Both the position numbers and the translations under genes were made by a program. From assembly GCA_020638995.1 (NCBI GenBank), contig JACKHM010000003.1, positions 1,291,120 through 1,355,119 of the forward strand: a DNA stretch of 64,000 bases. The letters are read 5' to 3'. Below the pieces are notes generated by a model, which was not told the DNA's origin, ran no database searches, and worked only from the letters and a program-made list of their open reading frames with translations. This stretch comes from Planctomycetaceae bacterium (GTDB lineage: Bacteria > Planctomycetota > Planctomycetia > Pirellulales > Pirellulaceae). Of this stretch, positions 56,647 to 63,911 are shown piece after piece (position 1 is the stretch's first letter; each line of letters starts with the position of its first letter).

Positions 56647-57096
56647 TCAGCGTACGGGCTTGATCTTTGGTTCCGCTTTCGGTTTTCGTTTGCCGAGCCT
56701 TGCTGTTGTGTTCTTTTCGATCTTCTCGAGCAGTTTCTCGCCGTTCGATTTCCGCCGGTGTTCTTCGATCCAATGCGGTACTTCGCGAAGCGTTTTCGGT
56801 GGCGTAAAACCGACGTAGCAGCCGCACGAATGAAAAGTGAAACCGTGGTCAGCGAGTGCCCTTAGTATCTCCCATGCGTTGGCATCTGTCTTTTTTGGCG
56901 CTCGGAAATCGAGCCCCATGTCAATCATCGGTTTCTTGCAGTCGGGGCAAACGATTTCACGGGGCACGTGGTGAAGTCTTTGTTTCTGCGTGAACTTTTC
57001 TTCGTCAACAGGTTCCCACTGCCAATACTTGAAGGCCTTTCGGCAGTCGAAGCAGGCGAAATGGTCTCGGTAGTTATGCCATGCGTAGCGACACAT
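56647..57096 (-). CDS. Cassette gene: zinc-ribbon protein
   Basis: The 149-residue protein has two Cys pairs, CFDC at residues 15-18 and CPDC near residue 50, that probably hold one zinc ion, within YAWHNYRDHFACFDCRKAFK. A third Cys pair, CGC, lies near residue 92. The C-terminus is Lys/Arg-rich. The opening YAWHNYRDH resembles YVWHNYRHL of the cassette protein at 61536-61916, which hints at a distant relation. No function is known. Confidence 0.75.
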   Translation of the reverse strand: MCRYAWHNYRDHFACFDCRKAFKYWQWEPVDEEKFTQKQRLHHVPREIVCPDCKKPMIDMGLDFRAPKKTDANAWEILRALADHGFTFHSCGCYVGFTPPKTLREVPHWIEEHRRKSNGEKLLEKIEKNTTARLGKRKPKAEPKIKPVR

Positions 57097-57129
57097 GTGG
57101 CGATTCCATTGCGTGGGCTTAGGTTAGTG

Positions 57130-57219
57130 GCAGAACGACTAGCGTAACCGGGTGGCGACGGTTGACGTTGATTTCAAATTCGGCGAAAATCGCCACTCCG
57201 GTTCACGCTTTTGTTAGCT
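57130..57219 (-). other. attC site H
   Basis: Cores are GCAGAAC (57130-57136) and GTTAGCT (57213-57219), the latter close to the classical GTTRRRY form. AGCGTAACCGGGTGGCGA pairs with TCGCCACTCCGGTTCACGCT. The loop TTGACGTTGATTTCAAATT is shared with sites B and G. Confidence 0.94.
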
Positions 57220-57951
57220 GCCTATTTGCCGCTTATCATCAGCAATGGTCTTGCAGGCCTTGGACATGATAGTAACCACCTTGATAAACTCTACGACAAT
57301 CAGATCGAATTGCATACGTATTTCCTCAGCGTACGGCTGAGACTGCCACTGCTTAATCGTACGGCGCTTTGAGATATGAGCATGGGCAAACATGCCGTAC
57401 AAGAATGTGTCCCAAATCTGGCGACGCGTGTTTGCGCCTGCAGTATCCGGAAACCCAACGGACGGCTTGCTGTTCAGATAGTTGTTGAAGTTCGTACGCG
57501 ACTTCGTGAAGTTGGAATGAACCGCGGGGGCTGGGTTCATTGTTTTGAGCATCGCCGCGATATTTCCGAGCGATGTGGCGTCATTGTTCTGGCAGAACAT
57601 CCGGAGCGTCAGGATAACTGCCTTGGCGGCTTCGTGTTCTGGGCTGGTGGTTGACGTAGTGAGCGAGTTCGGCGTCCATTCTCGTTTGACGGAAAGGCCG
57701 TTTTGCTGAATCTGCTTCAAGTATGAGGAGTTGAAGAGCTCTTCAGCAGAATCGACAAACGTATCAAGCACTTCGAGTTGATCTTCAAGTCGCGTGGGCA
57801 CGACGGACTGACCGTTGAGTACTTGCGCTGAAGCGGCACAGAAGTCTTGTTTTGCCGCATCAGCATCGTATGGCGGAAGTGAACCACCACCGCGTTCTAA
57901 CGCAAAGCTGTATGCGATGCGCTGTGCCTCATTGTGTTGCTCTGGTGTCAT
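57214..57951 (-). CDS. Cassette gene: hypothetical helical protein
   Basis: The 245-residue protein is predominantly helical (EDQLEVLDTFVDSAEELFNS, AKAVILTLRMFCQNND, IRMQFDLIVVEFIKVVTIM). No domain or catalytic motif is recognised. There is no signal peptide; the C-terminal hydrophobic helix could contact a membrane. Its TAA stop uses bases of the R'' core of attC site H. Confidence 0.7.
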   Translation of the reverse strand: MTPEQHNEAQRIAYSFALERGGGSLPPYDADAAKQDFCAASAQVLNGQSVVPTRLEDQLEVLDTFVDSAEELFNSSYLKQIQQNGLSVKREWTPNSLTTSTTSPEHEAAKAVILTLRMFCQNNDATSLGNIAAMLKTMNPAPAVHSNFTKSRTNFNNYLNSKPSVGFPDTAGANTRRQIWDTFLYGMFAHAHISKRRTIKQWQSQPYAEEIRMQFDLIVVEFIKVVTIMSKACKTIADDKRQIGS

Positions 57952-57973
57952 TGAAGCTCACGTAAGGATTGGC

Positions 57974-58063
57974 AGCTAACGGTTGAGGTAACGTGGTCCG
58001 AGGAGTTGATTTTGACTTCGAGTTGGACAGCGCCGAGGACTCACGTTCACCGATTTGTTACTT
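57974..58063 (-). other. attC site I
   Basis: Cores are AGCTAAC (57974-57980) and GTTACTT (58057-58063). GGTAACGTGGTCC pairs with GGACTCACGTTCACC, leaving T and C unpaired on the plus-strand L'' arm (A and G on the minus strand). Confidence 0.93.
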
Positions 58064-58627
58064 GCCGTCGTTGTTGTGGTGCAAGTCTTTCATCTTGTCA
58101 AGTTGACGCGACAGTTCTTCCATTTCTGCTTGGTCGATTCGGCCACCAATAATGTCCATCGGATTAAAGTCTGACCGTCGAACCCAAGGTGACGAGTCGG
58201 CCATTATCCGATCGACTGCCTGTTGATATTCAGAATCGGCGTGCGTGGGAACTCTTTCAAGTTGGCTGACAAACTCATTTACGAATTCTTCCTCGGTTTT
58301 CTGCTGTCCACCCAACCAGAAGTTAATGTGTACATCTCTTTGAGCTGGTGCAACACGTAAAATGATCCCAGCATTGCTGTCGGGGTCTTTCTTATCGCCG
58401 ATGAATTTATCGTAGACCAACCAGAAAAAGCTGGCGATCGAAGCAAACGAAGCGACGGTATTGAAGACGAGCAGGTATCCGTCGACGTTATTCGTGATTC
58501 CGCCGAGCGGGCGATGACGGTATGTCGTCACTTCATTCGATTGAGCCTCAATGAAATCGAGCACTTCATCGGAATTCGTCACGTCCGTGTGGGCAACGTT
58601 GATGTTGAAGGCGATTCTCGTGGCCAT
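58058..58627 (-). CDS. Cassette gene: single-pass membrane protein of unknown function
   Basis: The 189-residue protein has a soluble N-terminal ~50 residues, one transmembrane segment (LLVFNTVASFASIASFFWLV) and a soluble C-terminal part (GIILRVAPAQRDVHINFWLG, then RIDQAEMEELSRQLDKMKDL, probably helical). No family is recognised. It is alone between attC sites I and J, and its stop overlaps the R'' core of site I. Confidence 0.7.
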   Translation of the reverse strand: MATRIAFNINVAHTDVTNSDEVLDFIEAQSNEVTTYRHRPLGGITNNVDGYLLVFNTVASFASIASFFWLVYDKFIGDKKDPDSNAGIILRVAPAQRDVHINFWLGGQQKTEEEFVNEFVSQLERVPTHADSEYQQAVDRIMADSSPWVRRSDFNPMDIIGGRIDQAEMEELSRQLDKMKDLHHNNDGK

Positions 58628-58648
58628 GAGTCCGATTTGTTCTTAGGC

Positions 58649-58738
58649 AAGTAACGAGCAAGTTGACCGGGACCGAGAGCAAGACGTACCACTGGGAACC
58701 GACGCCGCCGAGGACTCCGGTCCAACGGATAGTTCGGT
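58649..58738 (-). other. attC site J
   Basis: Cores are AAGTAAC (58649-58655) and GTTCGGT (58732-58738). GTTGACCGGGACC pairs with GGACTCCGGTCCAAC, again with two unpaired bases on the L'' side. Confidence 0.9.
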
Positions 58739-58766
58739 TGCGTGGACAGCGACCCACCCCGACGTT

Positions 58767-58955
58767 GTGCGAGTTCAATGGCATTCTAAATTGCGTGGTC
58801 TCATTGCAAGGCTAGAGATAATCGACAGCCTCATAAGCGAGCACAGGTTTGCAATCAACGAGACGTTGACGGTTGTCATGCAAGAGGCGGCAGACGAGGC
58901 GAAGCAACTGGCCGATTCCTCCGACATAGTTCCATTGAAGGTTATTCGCCGGTGA
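58767..58955 (+). CDS. Small possible gene, opposite to cassette direction
   Basis: A GTG start gives a 62-residue helical peptide (GLIARLEIIDSLISEHRFAI ... VMQEAADEAKQLADSS). It reads against the cassette genes, fills the 200-bp gap after attC site J, and its end overlaps the end of the DUF2513 gene by 14 bp. A convergent second gene in one cassette is unusual. No ribosome site stands out, so this is a candidate only. Confidence 0.35.
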   Translation: MRVQWHSKLRGLIARLEIIDSLISEHRFAINETLTVVMQEAADEAKQLADSSDIVPLKVIRR

Positions 58956-59310
58956 GCATTTTTGTCGTGACAATTGCCAGAGCCTCTTTGGCAATATCGA
59001 ATGTCATTTCCAGTCCTTTGGATGACACGTATGTTTTAGTTCGTTCCCAGATGTTCTCCTTTGCAGCCGCATCAATGAATTCGTTTCCTTCCCATGTCAG
59101 GTTGCCAATCATCCAGTGGCGATATGAGTTTGCGTTAGTGAGAGATTGGTTCCCATCGTCGAGCAGCCCCGCCTGAGAGAGCAGGTATATGTTGTATCCC
59201 ACAATCTCTGGATCGTATCCCTCGAAGACTGTATCGCGAGACGGCTTAGCATCCGTCTTTTCTTGCGAACGAAGAAGTATTGCTCGACACAAGTCCATAT
59301 CTCGTTTCAT
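58942..59310 (-). CDS. Cassette gene: DUF2513 family protein
   Basis: The ATG at 59310 starts MKRDMDLCRAILL, the hallmark beginning of DUF2513; the frame is open further up into attC site K. The 122-residue protein continues with VGYNIYLLSQAGLL and IGNLTWEGNEFIDAAAKENI, then KTYVSSKGLEMTFDIAKEAL, in the family order. DUF2513 proteins are frequent in phage and mobile-element regions; the winged-helix-like pattern suggests DNA binding, but no role is established. Confidence 0.85.
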   Translation of the reverse strand: MKRDMDLCRAILLRSQEKTDAKPSRDTVFEGYDPEIVGYNIYLLSQAGLLDDGNQSLTNANSYRHWMIGNLTWEGNEFIDAAAKENIWERTKTYVSSKGLEMTFDIAKEALAIVTTKMLTGE

Positions 59311-59334
59311 AAAGGAGCCTTCAATGCAAGAGCA

Positions 59335-59410
59335 ACCGAACGACGGCGATAACGGGGGGCGAGCCATCGAGCTTGCCATGAAGCCGGACTGCGCCGAGCC
59401 CTCCCGGCGA
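59335..59410 (-). other. attC site K, R'/L' part (split by a group II intron)
   Basis: The R' core ACCGAAC is at 59335-59341. The L' arm CGATAACGGGGGGCGAGCC (59347-59365) matches, across the intron, the L'' bases GAGCCCTCCC (59396-59405) joined to GTTCATCG (61478-61485). The joined site would again have G and A unpaired on the minus strand, as in the other sites. Confidence 0.85.
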
Positions 59411-59526
59411 GTAGATTGGAGTCTTTCGAGTTTAGGTCGAAGTGGGATTCACTGTTGGCCACTGGGTTTCCCGTTGTGGTGTCTCAAGATTACGACCGTG
59501 CTCAATTGAGTCTCCGCACCCTCTCA

Positions 59527-59559
59527 GAACCGGACGAGCGCGGCTAACGCATCCGGCTC
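59527..59559 (-). ncRNA. Group II intron domain V
   Basis: Read on the minus strand, GAGCCGGATGCG pairs with CGC(T)CGTCCGGTTC around a short AGCC-type loop. The 33-nt length, the AGC triad near the 5' base and the two-base bulge on the 3' side fit the catalytic domain V of group II introns. A domain VI-like region follows. Confidence 0.82.
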
Positions 59560-59585
59560 CCAGCTAACACTTGTCACCAATCTTA

Positions 59586-61085
59586 TCATACCGCTCGGCT
59601 CATCGCGATCAGATCCGTCAGCCGCCGAGGGCTGGCAAGCTCGTGGCGGTCAGCGTACTTGTGAAACTCGGACCAGTTCATCGAATTCGACTGCGAACGG
59701 CGATTCAGCCAGCGATGGGCCAGCCACTTCGCCATACCGCGGAACTTCATCAGCCACGGCCAATTATCATTGATGCCGTAGTATTGATAGTGGCCGCGGA
59801 GCTTCGCATTCAACGTCTCCCACATCTCCGACAACGGGGTCGACAGGTGGTGGTGAAACCAATCCTTTAACGCACGCACTTTCGCCTTGAACTTCTTCTT
59901 GGCCGTCCTCCGCTTCAACTTGAATCTTCCCGCGCGACTCCTGCCGCAGTAATGCGTAAAGCCGAGAAAGTCGAACGTGCCGGGAGTCCCTTCACCCAGT
60001 CGCTGGCTATCGCGCCGGGAAAAACGGCCAAACCGTAGCAGCTTCGTTTTCTCCTCGGCCAGCGTCAGCGAGAACCGGGCCAATCGCTTGGGCAGCACGT
60101 CTTGAAAACGTCTCGCGTCCGATTCCAACTCAAACGCCGCGATGAAATCATCGGCATAGCGAATGAGGTACGCCTCGCCTTGCAGCCGTGGCCGCACGTC
60201 TCGCTCGAACCATAGGTCCAAGACGTAGTGCAGATACACGTTGGCAAGTAGAGGTGACAGACTCGAACCTTGAGGCACGCCTTCGTCCGTGTCCCAGCGA
60301 CGACCTTCGATCATCACACCCGCCTTCAGAAAGCGCCGGATCAACCACAGCATGCGAGGGTCTGTAATCCGATTGCCGAGCAACTCGACGAGCCGCTCGT
60401 GACACACATGATCAAAGAAGCCAGCAATGTCTGCGTCCGATATCCAGTTCACTCTCTTCGTTGCGATGTTCTGACCGAGCACACTCAATGCCTGATGGCA
60501 GGAGCGTCCTGGGCGGAAGCCGTACGAGGTGTCGCAAAAGTCCACTTCGTAGATCCGTTCCAGAATCATCACGACCGCCCGTTGAACGATCTTGTCTTCC
60601 ACGCAGGCGAGCCCCAGCGGACGCGTCTTGCCATCGCCTTTCGGGATGTCGCGACGCAGGCTGGGTTGGGGTCGGTAGCTTTGACGATGCAATCTGGATT
60701 CGAGGTCGAGCAGATTCTCCTGCAGCTTCTCCTCGTATTGATCCACCGTCACGCCGTCGATTCCCGGTGCCTTGTCTCGCTTCAGCTTGCGGAAGGCGAG
60801 CCACAACAGGTCGTACGTCAACAGCGTATAAAGGTTGTTGAACGTCGCCGTGTGATCGTCTTTCGCTCTCTTGGTGATGCGATCCAGCCGAGTTAGCACC
60901 GAAAAACCGTCACTGTGTACGGTCGATGCCCGGTCTGCATCGCGTGTTAGCTTGGCGGCCTTCCCTCGACCGGCATTACCCGGCGTGGTTTCACGCGATT
61001 GGTCTTCGCGCTGCTGCGGTACTATTCCGCCATCCGACTCCCTGAACGTCGTTTGCCTTTCTTGTCGTTTCGACTTGTCCGGCAT
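59586..61085 (-). CDS. ltrA: Group II intron reverse transcriptase/maturase
   Basis: The ATG at 61085 gives 499 residues. Reverse transcriptase blocks are intact: KLKRDKAPGIDGVTVDQY, DIPKGDGKTRPLGLACVEDK, YGFRPGRSCHQAL, DADIAGFFDHV, GVPQGSSLSPLLANVYLHY and the catalytic LIRYADDF. The maturase (X) domain follows, with LNAKLRGHYQYYGINDNW. I see no HNH endonuclease domain, as in group IIC-type proteins. It splices the intron RNA and copies it into new sites. The gene is uninterrupted. Confidence 0.95.
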   Translation of the reverse strand: MPDKSKRQERQTTFRESDGGIVPQQREDQSRETTPGNAGRGKAAKLTRDADRASTVHSDGFSVLTRLDRITKRAKDDHTATFNNLYTLLTYDLLWLAFRKLKRDKAPGIDGVTVDQYEEKLQENLLDLESRLHRQSYRPQPSLRRDIPKGDGKTRPLGLACVEDKIVQRAVVMILERIYEVDFCDTSYGFRPGRSCHQALSVLGQNIATKRVNWISDADIAGFFDHVCHERLVELLGNRITDPRMLWLIRRFLKAGVMIEGRRWDTDEGVPQGSSLSPLLANVYLHYVLDLWFERDVRPRLQGEAYLIRYADDFIAAFELESDARRFQDVLPKRLARFSLTLAEEKTKLLRFGRFSRRDSQRLGEGTPGTFDFLGFTHYCGRSRAGRFKLKRRTAKKKFKAKVRALKDWFHHHLSTPLSEMWETLNAKLRGHYQYYGINDNWPWLMKFRGMAKWLAHRWLNRRSQSNSMNWSEFHKYADRHELASPRRLTDLIAMSRAV

Positions 61086-61477
61086 ACTCAACCTTCCGTG
61101 ATTGGTCTTCGCGTTAAAGTTAAGAACCTCAGGGCCTCACTGGTTGCCTTGACGACGTGGTGTGTAGCGCGAATGGGCCTTGGACTCCGGGTCTTCCCGC
61201 AGCACTCGCCATGACGCGTTGCGGGATGTTGCCTTCAGGCATGAACACACCCTGGGCAGGTTCCAATAGGTACAAAGATTTCGGAGCTCAATACCATTCA
61301 GGGCGGGCCAGCTACTCCCTACCTTTCATCCTCACTACCTTTCTGTGTACGCTTCAACCAGCGACTTCGACGTTTGGTCTTATACGCTGGCTGCAACACT
61401 CGATACGGAGCCCTTGGCTAGAGGTTACTCCGGCGGGATCTCCCCCCGCTCGTCTTCAAACCATTTCCAGTTCGCAC

Positions 61478-61496
61478 GTTCATCGTTTTGTTCGGC
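61478..61496 (-). other. attC site K, L''/R'' part beyond the intron
   Basis: GTTCATCG (61478-61485) completes the L'' arm and GTTCGGC (61490-61496) is the R'' core. The next gene's stop is 40 bp further right. Confidence 0.82.
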
Positions 61497-61535
61497 CAGC
61501 ATCTTGACCATTCCATTTGAATCATCGAAAGGGTT

Positions 61536-61916
61536 TTAGTGCCAATCGTGACCGCACCATAGGCATTGCTTCGCCTGTGGCGTCACGACAATCCGTTTAC
61601 ATCGTTCGCACCGGTTCACGAATATGTCGTTTGCCAATTCATTCAAAAGGCGGTCGCGGACCTTGCGGCGAAACGCATCTGTTCCGTCAACTAATTGATT
61701 CGCGACAACCGGATCATCCAGTCGACCGAAATGTTTGTGATACCATTTGACGTTTCCGGGTGGAACACCGTCTTTCGTGTATGCCTCGATCTTGAAAGCA
61801 CCCATCAATGCCTTGTCGGTGAGGCACTCTTCATCAGTCATCAGGTGACGGTAGTTATGCCACACATACTCCGTGATCGCTGCATCATCGTCATAGGTGG
61901 CGGGATCACGATCCAT
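61536..61916 (-). CDS. Cassette gene: hypothetical protein with C-terminal zinc ribbon
   Basis: The 126-residue protein begins with an acidic stretch and YVWHNYRHLMTDEE, has a helical middle (FRRKVRDRLLNELANDIFV) and ends in a zinc ribbon, CERCKRIVVTPQAKQCLWCG, with the two Cys pairs CERC and CLWC. A DNA- or protein-binding role is possible. It may be distantly related to the cassette protein at 56647-57096. It is alone between attC sites K and L. Confidence 0.75.
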   Translation of the reverse strand: MDRDPATYDDDAAITEYVWHNYRHLMTDEECLTDKALMGAFKIEAYTKDGVPPGNVKWYHKHFGRLDDPVVANQLVDGTDAFRRKVRDRLLNELANDIFVNRCERCKRIVVTPQAKQCLWCGHDWH

Positions 61917-61959
61917 TGAACACGTCGCTCGGACTGTGCTTACGATGTGCGGCTCGGTG

Positions 61960-62048
61960 GCCGAACGACCCGATTAACCGAGCCGACGAGTTTGATGTTT
62001 CATTCAGTTGGATTGCGCCGTCGGCTTCGGTTCAATCGATTGTTCGTC
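61960..62048 (-). other. attC site L
   Basis: Cores are GCCGAAC (61960-61966) and GTTCGTC (62042-62048). GATTAACCGAGCCGACG pairs with CGTCGGCTTCGGTTCAATC, leaving two unpaired bases on the L'' side. Its loop lacks the common TTGATTTCA but has TTGATGTTTCATTC. Confidence 0.95.
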
Positions 62049-62104
62049 GGGAGGCTAAGGAGATCGCACCTTCGGGCCGAAGACCTGAGAGCCCGTACTG
62101 AGAA

Positions 62105-62599
62105 TCATGGTGTGTCGGCAATGCGTGCTCCTTCCTCATTTCCGGCATCGAAGAAGGTCGCCGAAACGATCGGGTAGATGTCATCGTAATCATCATCATC
62201 TTGATACCATCGCGTAGGCAGGAATGGAAACACACTTCGTTCGATGCGAAATATTTCCTCTATCTCCATTTCTCTCAATTCATCATTGCTGGCGGTCCCA
62301 CCTTCTAAGTGTTTAGCTCTCCAGAGTCGCATCAAGTGGGAACGCGGGATACTGATAGACATTCGCACTTCCGAGAAGTCAAAAAAGTGGTTCAGTTCCA
62401 CTTTTGTGGCGATCCGTGCACCTTCCACGCCGACCATTTCTTGGGCTTTCGTGGTGTAGTCATCTTCGTACTGTCGTTCCAGATCGAATCGGAGACGCGG
62501 AAGATAGCACGTTACCGCGGCAATCGCCACGAACGTGAAGAACGGAAGCAGCCCAAATCTTGGTCGCGACCGGGTCCCCTTGTCACGCTGAGTCGTCAT
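62105..62599 (-). CDS. Cassette gene: single-pass membrane protein of unknown function
   Basis: The 164-residue protein has a short basic N-terminus (TTQRDKGTRSRPR), one transmembrane helix (FGLLPFFTFVAIAAVTCYL) and a soluble, acidic C-terminal part (NDELREMEIEEIFRIERSVF, then a run of Asp/Tyr). N-in topology is expected. No family is recognised. It lies between attC sites L and M. Confidence 0.7.
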   Translation of the reverse strand: MTTQRDKGTRSRPRFGLLPFFTFVAIAAVTCYLPRLRFDLERQYEDDYTTKAQEMVGVEGARIATKVELNHFFDFSEVRMSISIPRSHLMRLWRAKHLEGGTASNDELREMEIEEIFRIERSVFPFLPTRWYQDDDDYDDIYPIVSATFFDAGNEEGARIADTP

Positions 62600-62694
62600 G
62601 CCTTGGTTCCGGATTCATCGCTGGTCTTGTAATCGTCCGTACTCCGCGAGATCGGCAACGCGGGGGGTGAAGGTTTGCGCGTTGATGTTCTCCC

Positions 62695-62784
62695 GACGAA
62701 CGACCGAGTTCACGCGGCGGGCGCGTTGGACATTGACTGCAAGACCGACGTCGCCGCCCGCTCGCGTGCAACGTTTTGTTCTTC
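62695..62784 (-). other. attC site M
   Basis: Cores are GACGAAC (62695-62701) and GTTCTTC (62778-62784). GTTCACGCGGCGGGCG pairs with CGCCGCCCGCTCGCGTGCAACG. The loop has TTGGACATTGACTGCAAG, a variant of the shared loop. Confidence 0.9.
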
Positions 62785-62869
62785 CGTATTTCGGATTCAC
62801 CGCTTCAATGTGGCATCTTGAACAGCCAAACGCAAGCTGTCCACAATACGGCAAAGTTCAACGATCTAT

Positions 62870-63277
62870 TTATTCTGTGGTTGGCATCGGAAGCCACGTA
62901 TGCGGTTCAGCCAAATGAGCGGAATATTGGCGATCGGCAGTTGCGATTATCGCATCACAGGTCCAATCAAATGTGATTCCCATCTTGTGCGACGAAGGGA
63001 TCGTGTTTTTCATCGTTACCGTAAGTGACGCCGCAGCGATATCGCTAAGCGGGATATGGTGTTTGTCGAGGCGGTCCAAAAACCATGCCTTGATTTCGCC
63101 AGCAATGTATGTCTCGACGCGCCCGGCTTGCGAGTGATCGCAGGTCCCATCGAGCACGTTGATAGCAAGTTGCCCGTCTGGTAGCTCCGCAAACGTTGAA
63201 AGATCGGACGCCATCCGCCAACCCATGAACATTTGGCAGAACACGAACGCATGGTCTTTCAGGATTTTGTGTCCCAT
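62870..63277 (-). CDS. Cassette gene: hypothetical protein
   Basis: The ATG at 63277 (MGHKILKDHAFVFCQMFMGW) gives 135 residues; the longer frame to 63343 would run into attC site N. The core FAELPDGQLAINVLDGTCDH, IAGEIKAWFLDRLDKHHI and LSDIAAASLTVTM suggests a compact alpha/beta domain, and the pattern DWTCDAIIATADRQYSAHL follows. I do not recognise a family. It is alone between sites M and N. Confidence 0.7.
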   Translation of the reverse strand: MGHKILKDHAFVFCQMFMGWRMASDLSTFAELPDGQLAINVLDGTCDHSQAGRVETYIAGEIKAWFLDRLDKHHIPLSDIAAASLTVTMKNTIPSSHKMGITFDWTCDAIIATADRQYSAHLAEPHTWLPMPTTE

Positions 63278-63310
63278 GGATTGCCTTACGGACACGGGGT
63301 CGCTCTTGCG

Positions 63311-63401
63311 GAAGAACGACACGGTTAACCGGGCCGCGGCCAACCAACTCTGATTTCAGAAACCGCGCGGCCCGCGGCTCCGGTTGAACCGATTGTTCGT
63401 T
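63311..63401 (-). other. attC site N
   Basis: Cores are GAAGAAC (63311-63317) and GTTCGTT (63395-63401). GGTTAACCGGGCCGCGG pairs with CCGCGGCTCCGGTTGAACC. It is nearly identical to site E, with the loop TCTGATTTCAGAAACCGCG. Confidence 0.95.
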
Positions 63402-63413
63402 TGCTTCGTTGCG

Positions 63414-63911
63414 TCAACATCCGCATTGCATCGTCAGTCTCTTGCGGGCGACGGTCGTGGATTTGCCGTCGATCTCCAAAATCACTTGATCTGGGGCATT
63501 GCAGTTTTCAATATTCAACGTCAGCTCAAGATCGTCGCCCGGATTAATGTATGACCATGTGCAAGACATTGAGTTCGGGTTCTTCTTCTCGTCGATGGTG
63601 AGACGATCACATTTTACTTGTTCGTCGACACAAAAACAGAACGTTTCGATTTTGTCAGCATGGGAGCAGTAGAGATGCATTCGCACGTTTTCAGCTGTCG
63701 TGTTGCCGACATGAGAAATCATGAACCGAAATTCTGTGATCGAACCAATTGGGCAATAGGACGCTTTGCAGGACAGTTTTCGTTTCGGTTGCGTGAACTT
63801 GTCTTTACAGACGCCGAGAAGAAAGCCAACGCCGCCAGACACGACGATTTTGGCGAGATCCCAGCCGATTGCGGTCTCAGCTAGCAGTATTGCGTCAATG
63901 ATTGTGCCCAT
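63414..63911 (-). CDS. Cassette gene: membrane-anchored protein of unknown function
   Basis: The 165-residue protein has an N-terminal hydrophobic helix (LAKIVVSGGVGFLLGVC), then a beta-rich domain (EFRFMISHVGNTTAENVRMH, WSYINPGDDLELTLNIENCN, QVILEIDGKSTTVARKRL) that looks like an immunoglobulin-type sandwich, and ends in CGC. No known function. Its stop lies 12 bp after site N. It is the last gene in the window; the next attC would lie past 64,000. Confidence 0.7.
   Translation of the reverse strand: MGTIIDAILLAETAIGWDLAKIVVSGGVGFLLGVCKDKFTQPKRKLSCKASYCPIGSITEFRFMISHVGNTTAENVRMHLYCSHADKIETFCFCVDEQVKCDRLTIDEKKNPNSMSCTWSYINPGDDLELTLNIENCNAPDQVILEIDGKSTTVARKRLTMQCGC

Larger units (their letters stand above)
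59411..61477 (-). mobile_element. Group II intron inserted in attC site K
   Basis: The minus strand starts GTGCG at 61477, the usual group II 5' end, then about 390 nt of RNA domains, the reverse transcriptase gene, and a domain V hairpin at 59527-59559 (GAGCCGGATGCG ... GTCCGGTTC, with the AGC triad). The 3' end is either CTAC at 59411 (an AY end) or up to 5 bases further to 59406, which would leave a cleaner attC. Length is about 2.07 kb. The intron RNA has the same polarity as the cassette genes. Confidence 0.85.
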
